Assembly (NCBI GenBank): GCA_963544395.1
Contig: CAUUFA010000002.1
Location: 90,751-154,750, forward strand
Origin: Enterosoma sp963544395
GTDB lineage: Bacteria > Bacillota_I > Bacilli_A > RFN20 > CAG-288
Length of the DNA: 64,000 bases
Reading direction: 5' to 3'
Below, piece after piece: positions 44,691 through 54,275 of this stretch. Under the pieces are notes generated by a model. It was not told where the DNA came from. It saw nothing but the letters and a program-made list of their open reading frames with translations, and did not search any database. The position numbers and the translations under genes were made by a program. The stretch's first letter is position 1, and each line of letters starts with the position of its first letter.

Positions 44691-44763
44691 AATATTGATA
44701 ACCCTCCCGAATAAGCAAATATTGTAGACACTGCCATCTCAATAAGCAACAGGAATGACACCA

Positions 44764-44791
44764 GAAAAGAAAAGTCCTGCCGAAGCAGGAC
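44764..44791 (-). terminator. Terminator of trxA
   Basis: GTCCTGC (44774-44780) and GCAGGAC (44785-44791) form a perfect stem with a UUCG loop on the minus strand, followed by TTTTCTTTTC. Confidence 0.85.
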
Positions 44792-44804
44792 CTAGTCTGT
44801 TACA

Positions 44805-45152
44805 TCAGTCAGCGAAGGTATCTGTCAGGATGTCACGGAACTGCTCTTCCGGCTTGGCGCCGAGAAGATATTCTTCCGCGCTTCCGTTCTCCTTGAGCAT
44901 CATCTTCTTGCCATCGCGGAAAGCGAACATCATCGGTATGGAGATGACGCCGTACTGCTGGGCAATCTCCGGGAACTCATCGGTGTCGACCTTGAGGAAG
45001 GTGATCTCGCTGAACTCTTCCTCGAGAGACTCAATCTCTCGTCCCATGATGCGGCAGGGTCCGCACCAGGTGGCATTGAAGTCCACCAGGACCTTTTTAT
45101 CCGCAGACAGGATTTTGTCGAAATCCTCGGTTCTCTCTAATTTTTTAATCAT
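44805..45152 (-). CDS. trxA: Thioredoxin
   Basis: This 115-residue thioredoxin fold has the active site WCGPC near residue 30 and the cis-Pro segment ISIPMMFAFRDG near 75. It reduces protein disulfides in the cytoplasm. AAGGAGG lies 7 bases before the ATG. No thioredoxin reductase gene is next to it. Confidence 0.94.
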   Translation of the reverse strand: MIKKLERTEDFDKILSADKKVLVDFNATWCGPCRIMGREIESLEEEFSEITFLKVDTDEFPEIAQQYGVISIPMMFAFRDGKKMMLKENGSAEEYLLGAKPEEQFRDILTDTFAD

Positions 45153-45221
45153 GTTGAATCCTCCTTATTCTGGATTTGGCAATACCTTATCGAATTTCGA
45201 ATCAGACTGCAACGGATTTGC

Positions 45222-46139
45222 TCACGCAAAGTAACCTTTCAGAACACCGAAGAATAACGAGAGGATGCCAAGCACAACAAGATGAAGAGGATAATAGGCG
45301 TAGAAACTATACTGCACCACCTGTGAACGGTAACCTTTCTTTCCGTTGCAGAGGAGGATAAGCAAGGCTCCAAAGGTGGAATACGTACCTAAGGGAACAA
45401 ATTCCTTGGGCAAGAACATGGACGTGTTGTCCATTCGATAAAGCAGATAAAAACAAAGCTCTGTGAATAGAACCGCGATCGCCTCGGTATCGCGCCTTGT
45501 CCGGATACTCTCTGACATCAGAAAACAATCCTCTTCCAAGCCCTGTTTCTTTGCCTTTTCGATCAGATAGCGATCCGAAAGCTCGCGGGCGAGATAGAGA
45601 CAGAGAAATAAAACGATGGAAAAAGCGCCCCAGTCTGCTTTAAACAATGTTCCATAGCTTGTGGAAACCGGAACCTGGGTAAGGATTCCTACGGAGAAAG
45701 GAAGCGAAGCAAACAGCTTATACCATCCTTTCTGACGCAAGCAATAAATCAAAAGCACACCGAGGAACATATCCGTGAACGCATTGCCGATCAGAATATT
45801 GGAACCGATCGGAATGTGCCGGATCCATGAGAAAAGATAACCGAAAAGATCCATCAGCAAAGCGCAGATCAAAAGGCGGAGGAGATATTTTTTGGCATCC
45901 TTAGTGCGATAGATTCCTTCCACCGCTAAGAAGGCGAAGACAGGGAACGAAACCTTTCCTACGGAACGGAGGACATAATAGACCGTCCCGATCTCCCTTC
46001 CGCTTCCCCTGGTGAAGAAAAGCATGCCGATATGATCGAGCGTCATCAAGAGAGCGGCGATTATTTTTAGGATCAGCGAATTCACACCGAAAGGATGATT
46101 CTCCCGGTTTTCTTCGCTCGATAGGATATCTGTTTTCAT
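45222..46139 (-). CDS. TraX family membrane protein
   Basis: The 305-residue protein has about nine membrane segments and the TraX pattern: KIIAALLMTLDHIG at the start, GKVSFPVFAFLAVEG, and YAYYPLHLVVLGIL near the end. TraX acetylates F pilin in conjugation, but chromosomal homologues in Bacillota are not tied to conjugation and are probably acyltransferases of cell-surface molecules. No other transfer gene is nearby. It starts 4 bases after the CPBP gene stop, with GAGG as ribosome site, so the two are coupled. Confidence 0.85.
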   Translation of the reverse strand: MKTDILSSEENRENHPFGVNSLILKIIAALLMTLDHIGMLFFTRGSGREIGTVYYVLRSVGKVSFPVFAFLAVEGIYRTKDAKKYLLRLLICALLMDLFGYLFSWIRHIPIGSNILIGNAFTDMFLGVLLIYCLRQKGWYKLFASLPFSVGILTQVPVSTSYGTLFKADWGAFSIVLFLCLYLARELSDRYLIEKAKKQGLEEDCFLMSESIRTRRDTEAIAVLFTELCFYLLYRMDNTSMFLPKEFVPLGTYSTFGALLILLCNGKKGYRSQVVQYSFYAYYPLHLVVLGILSLFFGVLKGYFA

Positions 46140-46143
46140 GCTG

Positions 46144-47061
46144 TTACCTCAGGAAAAGAGCAATCATCTGGCTGACAGAAGAAGACTGTTTGTGCACCAT
46201 ATCCGCTCCCAAGATGGCGATAAAGGAGAGGAGGTTGTTGAGCAGATGTGCGCCCATCGACGTGGCAATCTCTCCGGTTTTCGCATAAAGGAAGGCCAAA
46301 ACGGTGCCAGGCAGGATGTAGAGCGGCAGATTGAGCAGCTCATTGTAGAGCGCATAACGTAACTGAAGGATTGTTTCTGCGCTCTTCCCGGATGAGGAAG
46401 CAACAAATAGCTGCGTGATGGACGTAAAATCGAAGTGGATGAGTCCGAAGATGATACCGGATAAAACGATGCCGAGCAGTCTGAACTTCGGCTTGTGTCC
46501 GATCGTATCGACAAGTCCGATCCGATATCCCATCTCCTCGCAGAACGGAGCGAAAAGAACGATAGCAAAGAAGGAGAAAAACGGAGAATCCAAGACGATA
46601 TCCGACACCGTCGTCTGATTCTGGTTCCGGGCATAGAACGAGATGTGTCGGTACATCAGGCTGAAGAACTGGTTGAAAAAGAAGATGACTAGAAAACCGA
46701 GGATCGCATAAGCGTAGGTGGTTTTCTTTTTGAACCCTTTGATGATCCGCTTCGGGGTCTTCTTCTTATCCAAGAAAATCAAGAGAAGGAAAAGAGAGAA
46801 CTCAATGAGATAGGTGACATCATTCAAGATGGCGCTGCCTCGCAGAGAGAGGGCTTTCTTCTCCGGAAGATAAAGCGGAGTATGGACCAGAATCTGTCCG
46901 ATGAGCAGAGAGATGATCTGAATTCCGAGGATCGCAAGGAGAAGGAAAACAATCTTCTCCCACATCGGAGTCTCTTCATTCATCGCTGAGGGAAGGAAGA
47001 AGCGGGAAGAGGAAGAGCTATTTTCCTCCTTTTTCGGTTCTTCAGGCTGGTAGATCTGCAT
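46144..47061 (-). CDS. CPBP family intramembrane glutamic endopeptidase
   Basis: This 305-residue protein has about eight membrane segments and the CPBP (Abi) active-site motifs: APFCEEMGYR (EExxxR) near residue 185, FGLIHF with its His near 223, and a third GAHLLNN near 280. Relatives are prenyl-CAAX-type proteases, some linked to bacteriocin immunity. The substrate here is unknown. The N-terminal 35 residues are charged and cytoplasmic. No ribosome site is clear before the ATG. It diverges from the giant membrane protein. Confidence 0.87.
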   Translation of the reverse strand: MQIYQPEEPKKEENSSSSSRFFLPSAMNEETPMWEKIVFLLLAILGIQIISLLIGQILVHTPLYLPEKKALSLRGSAILNDVTYLIEFSLFLLLIFLDKKKTPKRIIKGFKKKTTYAYAILGFLVIFFFNQFFSLMYRHISFYARNQNQTTVSDIVLDSPFFSFFAIVLFAPFCEEMGYRIGLVDTIGHKPKFRLLGIVLSGIIFGLIHFDFTSITQLFVASSSGKSAETILQLRYALYNELLNLPLYILPGTVLAFLYAKTGEIATSMGAHLLNNLLSFIAILGADMVHKQSSSVSQMIALFLR

Positions 47062-47108
47062 CGTGTTTTGATTCTCAGAAACAATCTATCGGAAAGTTCT
47101 CTTTCTGA

Positions 47109-47114
47109 TATAAT
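47109..47114 (+). promoter_or_regulatory. -10 box before the giant gene
   Basis: A perfect TATAAT lies 48 bases before the ATG at 47163. No good -35 is seen at normal spacing. Confidence 0.35.
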
Positions 47115-47162
47115 AAAATATAAGAAAACAAAGCCCTGTTTTCAAGGAATTCACAGCAGAAT

Positions 47163-50100
47163 ATGAACACAGCAAACACAAATCCCTCCCCCGGTAACAC
47201 CATCTCCTCCTTCGGCTCAGCGCTAGAGAACATCTCCATCGATTCACTCACTTCCTGGATCTGTCTGGGCCTTTTGCTGTTGCTAGTCTTTGCCACCATC
47301 ATCGCCGGAGTCCTCGGCTTGATGAAAGGTCTGCTCAAGACCGCGCTGAAGACCGTCCTGAAAGCGATCCTAGTCACTATCGCTGTCTTTGCGACCCCCT
47401 ATATCGCCAATGGTCTCTCCACCCTGAAAGTCATCCCCTGGCAAGGAGAGAATGTCAACCTTCAGGTCCTGATCGCCGATTGGATTACGAACCTCGGGAT
47501 CATCTCCCCGACCAACGGCTTGACCATCTATGAGACGGCAATCGCTATCGCCAACGCCCTGTTAGCCTACGCCGTCTTCCTTGTCCTCCTTATTTTGATC
47601 GGGCTCTTCATCTCCCTCATCACCGGCATCCTCTACAACGGCATCTTTCGCTGGTTCCTTCCTGTCGAATCGAGAAAAGAGAGAAAATGGAAGAAGAAAA
47701 ACAAGACCGCGACTGCCATCAAACAGAACCTCGCCACCGACTTCGACGATCAAGGAAAACCCATCCGGAAAGATCGGAAGCTTCCTCTCCTTCCAATCCC
47801 CGGCATGCTCCTTGGCGCTGCTCAGGAATTCATCTTCGTCCTTGCTCTCTTAGCCCCGATCACCTCGCTTGCCCGCATCGGCACCACGCATCAGGATGCT
47901 GTGAAGAAGGCGATGGCTAAGTCAAACCTTTCTCCTCAGACTCAAGAACAGCTCGATGCTTCCTTGACGAAGGTTTCGGAATCCCCTCTCTTCAAGATGA
48001 CCTCGTTAACCAACTTCGATACTGCCATCATGTCCAAAGCCGGAACCATCACCCTCAATACGACCTCTCTTTCTTTGAATCGTTTATTAAGCTCCCTCTT
48101 TGACATCGCTTCGCCCTTGCTCGATAGCTCCTCTATCACCTACGATGAGGCGTTGGACCGAGTCACTCTCAATTATGCTGAGCTACTCTCCACACAATCC
48201 GTCTCCGCTCTTTTGACCACCTTTGCCGGAAACAAGCAGATCATGGCGCTCATCCCGCCACTCATCGATGTCGGACTCAACGCCATGAAGAACACCAACC
48301 TCGACATGGAGTTAGAAGGCCTCGACTTCCAGAACATCAGCTGGTCAGACGATATCCGCTGTATCAACGAGATTTACTCGATGCTCTATTCGGATGTCCT
48401 TCGCCCGATCATCTCCCAAGATGGAAAAAGCTTCACCCCCGATCATTTCGTCATCCCGGTGACGAGGATGAGCGATGAAGAGATCGATGTTTATGCCAAG
48501 GCCGCCCATAAAGCCGGTACCCTCTCCTCGGTCAAGAAGATCAGCCCGCTGATCCTCGCCAAAGTCGGCTCTTATCTGGAAAAGAAAGGCAATATGATCC
48601 TTCCTAGCGATCCAAACGCTTATGAAGACATCGATTATCCTAAAGAATTCGAGCTCCTCACCTCTGCCTTTTTCCGGATGATGCGTCTCTTCGGATTGGA
48701 TATCAGTGCGAAGACGAACTTCAACAGCATTCCCGATCGGGTCAAGACCGTGCTCTCGGATGATACCAAACGGGCAGAGCTCGCTCTTTTGGTGATCGGC
48801 GATGAGAGTCAGGGCCTACCTGGTGTTCTCGATTCCGAGTTTGCCCTTCGGATCTCCCTTCCGGATGCGATGGATGCTCTCATCCGCTCCATTCCCGCTC
48901 TCGCTCCTTATATCAGTCAGGTTGATTTCAAAAGCGTGTTCAAGGATTTCGCCATTCAGGATTTCAAGAGCGAGATCCGCGTCGTCCTCTCCGTCGCCGG
49001 AAGCATCTATCAGCCAGGTAGCGGCATCGACATCTCCCATCCGGAGTCCATCGATTTCAGCAGCATCGAAACGGTCGACCGCCTGTCCGATCTCATCACC
49101 CAATTCGAGCGATCCCGACTCTTCTCCACCCTCTATCCGACCATTCTTAAGAGCGTCCTCTTCCATGTCAACATCAACTTTAGGGAAAACTTCTTCGGAC
49201 TGACGCCTTATTCCTTCAACTATCAGTCCAAAGATTTCCTCAAGAACATCAAGTCTCTCCTCCATCTCATTCCCGATATCCGTTCGATGGTTTCCCTCTT
49301 CAGCGACAGCTCAAAATCGGTGGCACAGAAGATCGATGGCCTCAACGTGGAGACCATCCGTCAGCTGTTGGTTCTCATCACTTCCTCTGATTTCTTCAAT
49401 GCCGACTTCCATACAGGCACCTCGTCAGAAGCCCAGAAGAACCTGAATCTCAAGACTCTGTTCGAACACCTTTACCAGCAGGAACCGTTTAGGACAATCG
49501 GCCTAGTTGCTCCTAGCATCACTGACCTTCAGCAGGTCGAGTGGGGAAGCGGGAAGAACGACAGAAAGGAGATTGCCAAACTCTGCGATATCCTACAGGA
49601 TATCCAGGCAAACATCGCCTTCTTCTCCACAGACCAACCAAAACCATCTGAACTATCCGATACCAAGAGCGTCGCTTCCTTGATTAAGGATTGCACAGAT
49701 TCTAAGATCGCCGGACCTTCTGCCCTTAAGATCATCTCAAATAGCATGCAGTCCTACTTCGACTCCCTCGGCATTCCGATCGACCTCAACCACCTGAGAA
49801 ACGATGTCTGGAAAGACGATGCCGACGATATCGCTACCCTTCTTTCGCTCCTTCAGGACACCGACATCGATCACCTTGATGTCAAGAGACTAAACGGCGA
49901 GAAGCTGAACGTTCTCTTAACGACCGTCTCTGAGATGAAGATGCTTCAATCTATCTCCGCTGACGATCCTCTTGGCACGCTGCTTTGCTCCTCCTTGAAG
50001 AAACTTGATCTCTATACAACCTTAGATTGCCATCCTGTTCCGGATGATATCTTCGATTCGACGCTTACGGAAGAAGGCGTAGCTAGCTTCCGCTGGAAAG

Positions 50101-52037
50101 AAGCGACAGCAGAAGTCGAAATCCATGGTAAGACCTACCTCAAGACCTCTTCCGGTACGATTGCCGATCTATCCAACCTTCTCAATCACTTCCAGGAGAT
50201 CGGCTTCGACAAGCTCAAAAAAGGAAGCCTTCCTTCGGGACTTACCGCAAAGATCAGCCCTGAGCTAAATGATTCCTTCATCCGTGCCTTCCTTGCGGAT
50301 TTCTTATCTCAGCGTATCGCTAAATTGGATTTTGGCCCATCTTACAATGCTTTCCTTCAGAGCATCGACTTCTCCATGCTCAAAAAGATGGATCAGTCTT
50401 CTTTCCAAAAAGAACTAACTCTCTTTGAGGACCTGTTCACTCTATCAACCAAGAAGGACAACAGCGGAGAGTCCATCCTTTCCTCGTTGTTCAAAGACAT
50501 TTATTCTTTATCCGCTAAGACCTATCCGGAGAGTGATCCTCAGGATAAATTCCACGATCAGACCTATGAGCAGATTGTCGATACCCTGTTAGATGAATTC
50601 GCCACCTCTGAACTGCTCACACAAAAATCCGCTTCCTCTCCGCTTTGCCCTTTGGCTCTCTTCTGGAAAGAGGCTCTGGATCAAGCGGGATTGACTGATA
50701 AACTGATTTTCAGCAAAGCCAACAAAGAAGGGGCGCTCTCTGGCATCCTTTCCAACATCACGGACTGGTCGAACGAGATGTCCTCGGTCAAGACCATCCT
50801 CAATTTGCTTCAGGGCAAGTCCAACGCGTCTCTGACTCTTACTTCAACCACCCTTTCCTACGAGGAAGCAAAGGCGATGCTCACGGCCATGAACCGCTCG
50901 ATGATCTTCCACCGGCTTCCCATCACCCTCTTCCGGGATGCGTTTGATCAAGCAGAGATATCCGGCCTCTTAGTCGATCCTGCGACCGGACTCGTTCCTC
51001 ATCCGCTCTCCTACCGAGTCCATCTCACGATCTCAGCGGAAGATATCGCCTATTGGCAGAACGATATTGACCATCTCCTGGAGATTGTCTACCACTCCTC
51101 ATTAACCCCTGTGTTTGAGAACGGAAGCAGCCTTTCCGCCATCCGTATCGGCGATCTCTCTAATCTGGACTTCCTTTATGACATCGGATCCTTGAATCTC
51201 TTTGCCAAGAGCCGCTCCTATCTTCTGCTCAACCTGATGGATAGCTACTCCACGGATCAGATGAAGATCCCGGATCTATTAAAGCGTTCTTCTCATCTCT
51301 ATTATGGCGAAAACGAGAAAGCTACTCGCCTTGAGGAGCTCTTCTTTCAGAACCCGAAACTTCTTGATGCAACCAACCATCTTGATGAATCACGCGCCAA
51401 GCACGACCTTGCTCATCTCTCCTTGGTCCTCAAGACCGTGCTGGAGAACGCCGCTTCGTTTGCGACGATCAGTTCCGCCTCGCTGAAAGATATCTCCGTC
51501 GATTTCCTCGCTCTCAACAACGGTACCTATGAATTTGCTGAGGATCATCGTCTGATCCGCTCTGATCTCACCTCGGAGATCGTGGCCGGATTAGAGAAGA
51601 CACTGCTGACCAACCACAAGCTCACCGCCTATTTCGGTGATTTTGATCTTGATCTTTACGCCGATGATCACGCCCTCATCAACAGCATCGAGGGACGTGG
51701 CCTAAACGGCATCATTGAGCTTTCGAAGCTAGGCTCTGCCTCGCCACTGACCAAAGCTCAGCTTACCGATGCCTTCACTCTCTTTGGTGCCAAGAACCTG
51801 ACTGGTCTATCCGATCAAGAAGCGTATGATCATCTCCTCTCTCTTCCTGCGTATCAGGAAACCGGAAACTCCCTCCTGGTCCGTCACTTTACAAGTGAAG
51901 GGAAAGAGATCGTTCTCAACGTCGTGGTCACTTCGACATCGCTGGAAGTCGGAAGACTCTTCCAGTTCCTTGCCCCTGGAGAGGATTCTAGCCACATGTC
52001 CTATCGGGACCTCCTTGCTTCCTCTGAGATTCTATAA
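47163..52037 (+). CDS. Giant membrane-anchored protein, CvpA-like N-terminus
   Basis: The product has 1,624 residues. Four membrane segments lie in the first 240 residues (about 31-53, 63-85, 127-160, 210-238). The spacing and the GLMKGLLKTALK stretch recall CvpA-family proteins. The very basic loop between segments 3 and 4 (170-207) should be cytoplasmic, which puts the remaining roughly 1,385 residues outside the cell. That part is rich in Ser, Thr and Leu, has few Cys, appears largely helical, and shows no LPXTG, repeat or enzyme motif that I recognise. It is the largest gene here and has ordinary host-like codon use. It ends at a strong hairpin. The function is unknown. Confidence 0.75.
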   Translation: MNTANTNPSPGNTISSFGSALENISIDSLTSWICLGLLLLLVFATIIAGVLGLMKGLLKTALKTVLKAILVTIAVFATPYIANGLSTLKVIPWQGENVNLQVLIADWITNLGIISPTNGLTIYETAIAIANALLAYAVFLVLLILIGLFISLITGILYNGIFRWFLPVESRKERKWKKKNKTATAIKQNLATDFDDQGKPIRKDRKLPLLPIPGMLLGAAQEFIFVLALLAPITSLARIGTTHQDAVKKAMAKSNLSPQTQEQLDASLTKVSESPLFKMTSLTNFDTAIMSKAGTITLNTTSLSLNRLLSSLFDIASPLLDSSSITYDEALDRVTLNYAELLSTQSVSALLTTFAGNKQIMALIPPLIDVGLNAMKNTNLDMELEGLDFQNISWSDDIRCINEIYSMLYSDVLRPIISQDGKSFTPDHFVIPVTRMSDEEIDVYAKAAHKAGTLSSVKKISPLILAKVGSYLEKKGNMILPSDPNAYEDIDYPKEFELLTSAFFRMMRLFGLDISAKTNFNSIPDRVKTVLSDDTKRAELALLVIGDESQGLPGVLDSEFALRISLPDAMDALIRSIPALAPYISQVDFKSVFKDFAIQDFKSEIRVVLSVAGSIYQPGSGIDISHPESIDFSSIETVDRLSDLITQFERSRLFSTLYPTILKSVLFHVNINFRENFFGLTPYSFNYQSKDFLKNIKSLLHLIPDIRSMVSLFSDSSKSVAQKIDGLNVETIRQLLVLITSSDFFNADFHTGTSSEAQKNLNLKTLFEHLYQQEPFRTIGLVAPSITDLQQVEWGSGKNDRKEIAKLCDILQDIQANIAFFSTDQPKPSELSDTKSVASLIKDCTDSKIAGPSALKIISNSMQSYFDSLGIPIDLNHLRNDVWKDDADDIATLLSLLQDTDIDHLDVKRLNGEKLNVLLTTVSEMKMLQSISADDPLGTLLCSSLKKLDLYTTLDCHPVPDDIFDSTLTEEGVASFRWKEATAEVEIHGKTYLKTSSGTIADLSNLLNHFQEIGFDKLKKGSLPSGLTAKISPELNDSFIRAFLADFLSQRIAKLDFGPSYNAFLQSIDFSMLKKMDQSSFQKELTLFEDLFTLSTKKDNSGESILSSLFKDIYSLSAKTYPESDPQDKFHDQTYEQIVDTLLDEFATSELLTQKSASSPLCPLALFWKEALDQAGLTDKLIFSKANKEGALSGILSNITDWSNEMSSVKTILNLLQGKSNASLTLTSTTLSYEEAKAMLTAMNRSMIFHRLPITLFRDAFDQAEISGLLVDPATGLVPHPLSYRVHLTISAEDIAYWQNDIDHLLEIVYHSSLTPVFENGSSLSAIRIGDLSNLDFLYDIGSLNLFAKSRSYLLLNLMDSYSTDQMKIPDLLKRSSHLYYGENEKATRLEELFFQNPKLLDATNHLDESRAKHDLAHLSLVLKTVLENAASFATISSASLKDISVDFLALNNGTYEFAEDHRLIRSDLTSEIVAGLEKTLLTNHKLTAYFGDFDLDLYADDHALINSIEGRGLNGIIELSKLGSASPLTKAQLTDAFTLFGAKNLTGLSDQEAYDHLLSLPAYQETGNSLLVRHFTSEGKEIVLNVVVTSTSLEVGRLFQFLAPGEDSSHMSYRDLLASSEIL

Positions 52038-52042
52038 CATAA

Positions 52043-52072
52043 AAAAATCCAAGGTTTCGTCCTTGGATTTTT
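52043..52072. terminator. Bidirectional terminator
   Basis: AAAAATCCAAGG (52043-52054) pairs perfectly with CCTTGGATTTTT (52061-52072), between the converging giant and DegV genes. Confidence 0.85.
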
Positions 52073-52088
52073 AATCAGAACAACAATA

Positions 52089-52964
52089 TTACACCGGCTT
52101 CTTCAGCATATAGGCTAAGCCGACCGTGTCTCTTCCGCAGTGGCAGCAGATGATGCCGGAAGCATCGATCGGATGCAATATCTTCTCTCCGAGAAGCGGT
52201 TCAAGCTCCTTTTCGATCTTCTTGACGCCGTAATCGCCTTCGACGTGCGGAATCAGGATCGGATAGGAGAGATCGATATTTTCCCTGTTGAACTGCTCCA
52301 GGAAGTCATCGAGCATCTTCCGAACGCCTTTGGAGATATCTTTGCCTCTGACGATGGTGTGAACCCCCATCTTTCCTTCATCCAGCAGGATGATGGGATG
52401 ATGGTGGAAGGTGTTACCGAAGAGATAGGTCATACCGGAGCAGCGCCCGCCTTTGTAGAGGAACTCCATCGTCTGGATGACAAAGCTCATATGAATCTTC
52501 TTGAGCCGCTTGACGTGATTGGCTTCGATGACCTCCGGCTTGAGACCAGCCTGGATGTCTCGGCAGATGGCTAAAGCCTCCAAACCCGTACCGGAAGAGA
52601 GAGAGGCAGAATCGAGGATAGTTACCTTATCCTCCACCTGTAGATCCTGAGCGGCGAGATGCGCATTGTTATAGATCGAGGAAATCTTCGAGGAGATCGG
52701 CATGAAGAAGATGTGGTCATATTCCTTCAGGTTCTCGCTCATCATCTCCTCTAGCTCCGGGATGTTGAGGGCAGATGTATTCGGTAAAACCTGCGTTTCG
52801 TCATACATTTTCAGAATCTCGGATGCGGTGATATCCTTCCGGTCACGATAAACCCTCTCACCGACATTGATGATGAGATCGCAGACGCCGATGTTGTAAT
52901 GCTGTATCATCTCGAGCGGTAGATCGCAGCTCGAGTCGACAATCAATCGATATTGATTCCCCAT
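52089..52964 (-). CDS. DegV family fatty-acid-binding protein
   Basis: This 291-residue protein of the DegV/FakB type starts with LIVDSSCDLP. It has PNTSALNIPELEEMM, MPISSKISSIYNNAHLA, DSASLSSGTGLEALA, and the late HxxGDYG-like region HVEGDYGVKK. FakB proteins hold a fatty acid for phosphorylation by FakA. No fakA gene is in the window. AAGGAGG precedes the ATG. Confidence 0.88.
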   Translation of the reverse strand: MGNQYRLIVDSSCDLPLEMIQHYNIGVCDLIINVGERVYRDRKDITASEILKMYDETQVLPNTSALNIPELEEMMSENLKEYDHIFFMPISSKISSIYNNAHLAAQDLQVEDKVTILDSASLSSGTGLEALAICRDIQAGLKPEVIEANHVKRLKKIHMSFVIQTMEFLYKGGRCSGMTYLFGNTFHHHPIILLDEGKMGVHTIVRGKDISKGVRKMLDDFLEQFNRENIDLSYPILIPHVEGDYGVKKIEKELEPLLGEKILHPIDASGIICCHCGRDTVGLAYMLKKPV

Positions 52965-52996
52965 AATCAGCCTCCTTCGCAGGCTGGATATATTTT

Positions 52997-53401
52997 ATGC
53001 GAAAGGGTAGAATATGTCAAAAACATCCCGTTATGAAGCCTTGTAAGACCATCGAGTATGAAGAAAAACGTTCGAAGTTCATCGCATACGTCTATGATGT
53101 TTCGTCTCAGATAGAGAACGAAGCTATTTTGAAAGCGCTGCGTGCTGAGCATCCCAAAGCCCGTCACCTTGTTCACGCCGCCCGCTTTGAGAACAGCTAT
53201 GGCGTGCTGATCTCCGAGATGAGCGAAGATCATGAGCCGATCTCCTCGATGAAGAAGACGAAAGATCTCTTGGAGCGGAAAGAGATCGGACACCTCGGAA
53301 TCTACATCGTCCGGTATTATGGCGGGACCAATTTGGGAGCGTCCAATCTCGACCGCATCTACTTCACCATGGCGATGAAGCTTCTTGAGCTTGTTTCCTG
53401 A
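52997..53401 (+). CDS. IMPACT/YigZ family protein, short form
   Basis: The region encodes the YigZ/IMPACT N-terminal domain: EEKRSKFIAYVYDV, AEHPKARH and IVRYYGGTNLGASNLDR. It lacks the C-terminal DUF1949 domain of full YigZ (about 200 residues). It has 134 residues from 52997 or 122 from the ATG at 53033. Neither start has a clear ribosome site. The second begins the conserved domain more closely and follows a TAGAAT -10-like box at 53009-53014. Its role in translation control is inferred from the eukaryotic IMPACT protein only. It lies just upstream of the Mrp gene. Confidence 0.75.
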   Translation: MRKGRICQKHPVMKPCKTIEYEEKRSKFIAYVYDVSSQIENEAILKALRAEHPKARHLVHAARFENSYGVLISEMSEDHEPISSMKKTKDLLERKEIGHLGIYIVRYYGGTNLGASNLDRIYFTMAMKLLELVS

Positions 53402-53448
53402 AAAACCGAGAGAAAGCCGTGTATAATAAAGCCGTAAAGGATACACCT

Positions 53449-54264
53449 ATGGAAAACAACACGAATCAGAACAACGCACCCTACCTGCCGAAGACATCCC
53501 CGGCGAGCAAAGCCAACATCGGCCATGTCATCGCCGTCATCAGCGGCAAAGGCGGTGTCGGAAAATCATTCACAGCCTCCTATCTCGCTGTCAAGCTGAG
53601 ACGGAAAGGTTTCAAAGTCGGTATTTTAGATGCCGATGTCACCGGCCCTTCCGTTCCGTTCACCTTCAATGTGAAAGGCCCCGTCATGGGCGATGGCGGT
53701 TACTTCTATCCGGTCAAGAGCAGAACCGGTATCGAGATCATGTCCTCTAACCTTCTTCTTGACAATCCCAACGATCCTATCGTCTGGCGCGGACCGATGA
53801 TCGCTACCTTGCTCGAGCAGTTCTATACTGAAGTCATCTGGGATGTCGATTATCTCATCATCGATATGGCTCCGGGAACCTCAGACATCTCTCTGACGAT
53901 CTTCCAGAAGATCCAACTCTCTTCCGCTGTCTTAGTCTCCACCCCTCAGTCCTTAGTCAATCTCATTGTGGAAAAGAGCGCCAAGATGGCCTCGATGCTC
54001 AATGTCCCCCTCCTTTCTCTTGTCGAGAATGAAGCCTATGTCCTCTGCCCCAAGTGCGGCGAAAAAATCCGCGTGTTCGGTGAGGTCGATCCTCTGATCG
54101 GAAAGAAGAACGGCATTCCTGTCTTCGATGAAGTCCCCTTCGATCCGGAGATTGCCAAACATATCGATTCCGGTGACATCGAAAGCCTTGACGTCCCCTA
54201 TCTTGACTCGACTGTCGACGCCATCATCGTTAACAGCGACGACGAAGCCGATCGTCAGAAGTAA
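53449..54264 (+). CDS. Mrp/NBP35-type Fe-S carrier ATPase
   Basis: From the ATG at 53449 (AAAGGA 7 bases before) the product has 271 residues. It has the deviant Walker A GKGGVGKS near 35, the Mrp patterns DADVTGPSVP, WRGPM and DYLIIDMAPGTSD, and the CPKC pair near residue 200 that binds an Fe-S cluster between two subunits. It should carry clusters to apo-proteins, relevant for the many Fe-S enzymes encoded here. The N-terminal DUF59 domain of longer Mrp proteins is absent. A longer reading frame begins at 53419 but includes the -10-like TATAAT at 53421. Confidence 0.9.
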   Translation: MENNTNQNNAPYLPKTSPASKANIGHVIAVISGKGGVGKSFTASYLAVKLRRKGFKVGILDADVTGPSVPFTFNVKGPVMGDGGYFYPVKSRTGIEIMSSNLLLDNPNDPIVWRGPMIATLLEQFYTEVIWDVDYLIIDMAPGTSDISLTIFQKIQLSSAVLVSTPQSLVNLIVEKSAKMASMLNVPLLSLVENEAYVLCPKCGEKIRVFGEVDPLIGKKNGIPVFDEVPFDPEIAKHIDSGDIESLDVPYLDSTVDAIIVNSDDEADRQK

Positions 54265-54275
54265 AGGAGACATTC

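Noticed and set aside
45222..46139. A conjugative element, because of the TraX gene
   Set aside because: No relaxase, type IV secretion or integrase gene is nearby, and TraX homologues are common chromosomal genes.
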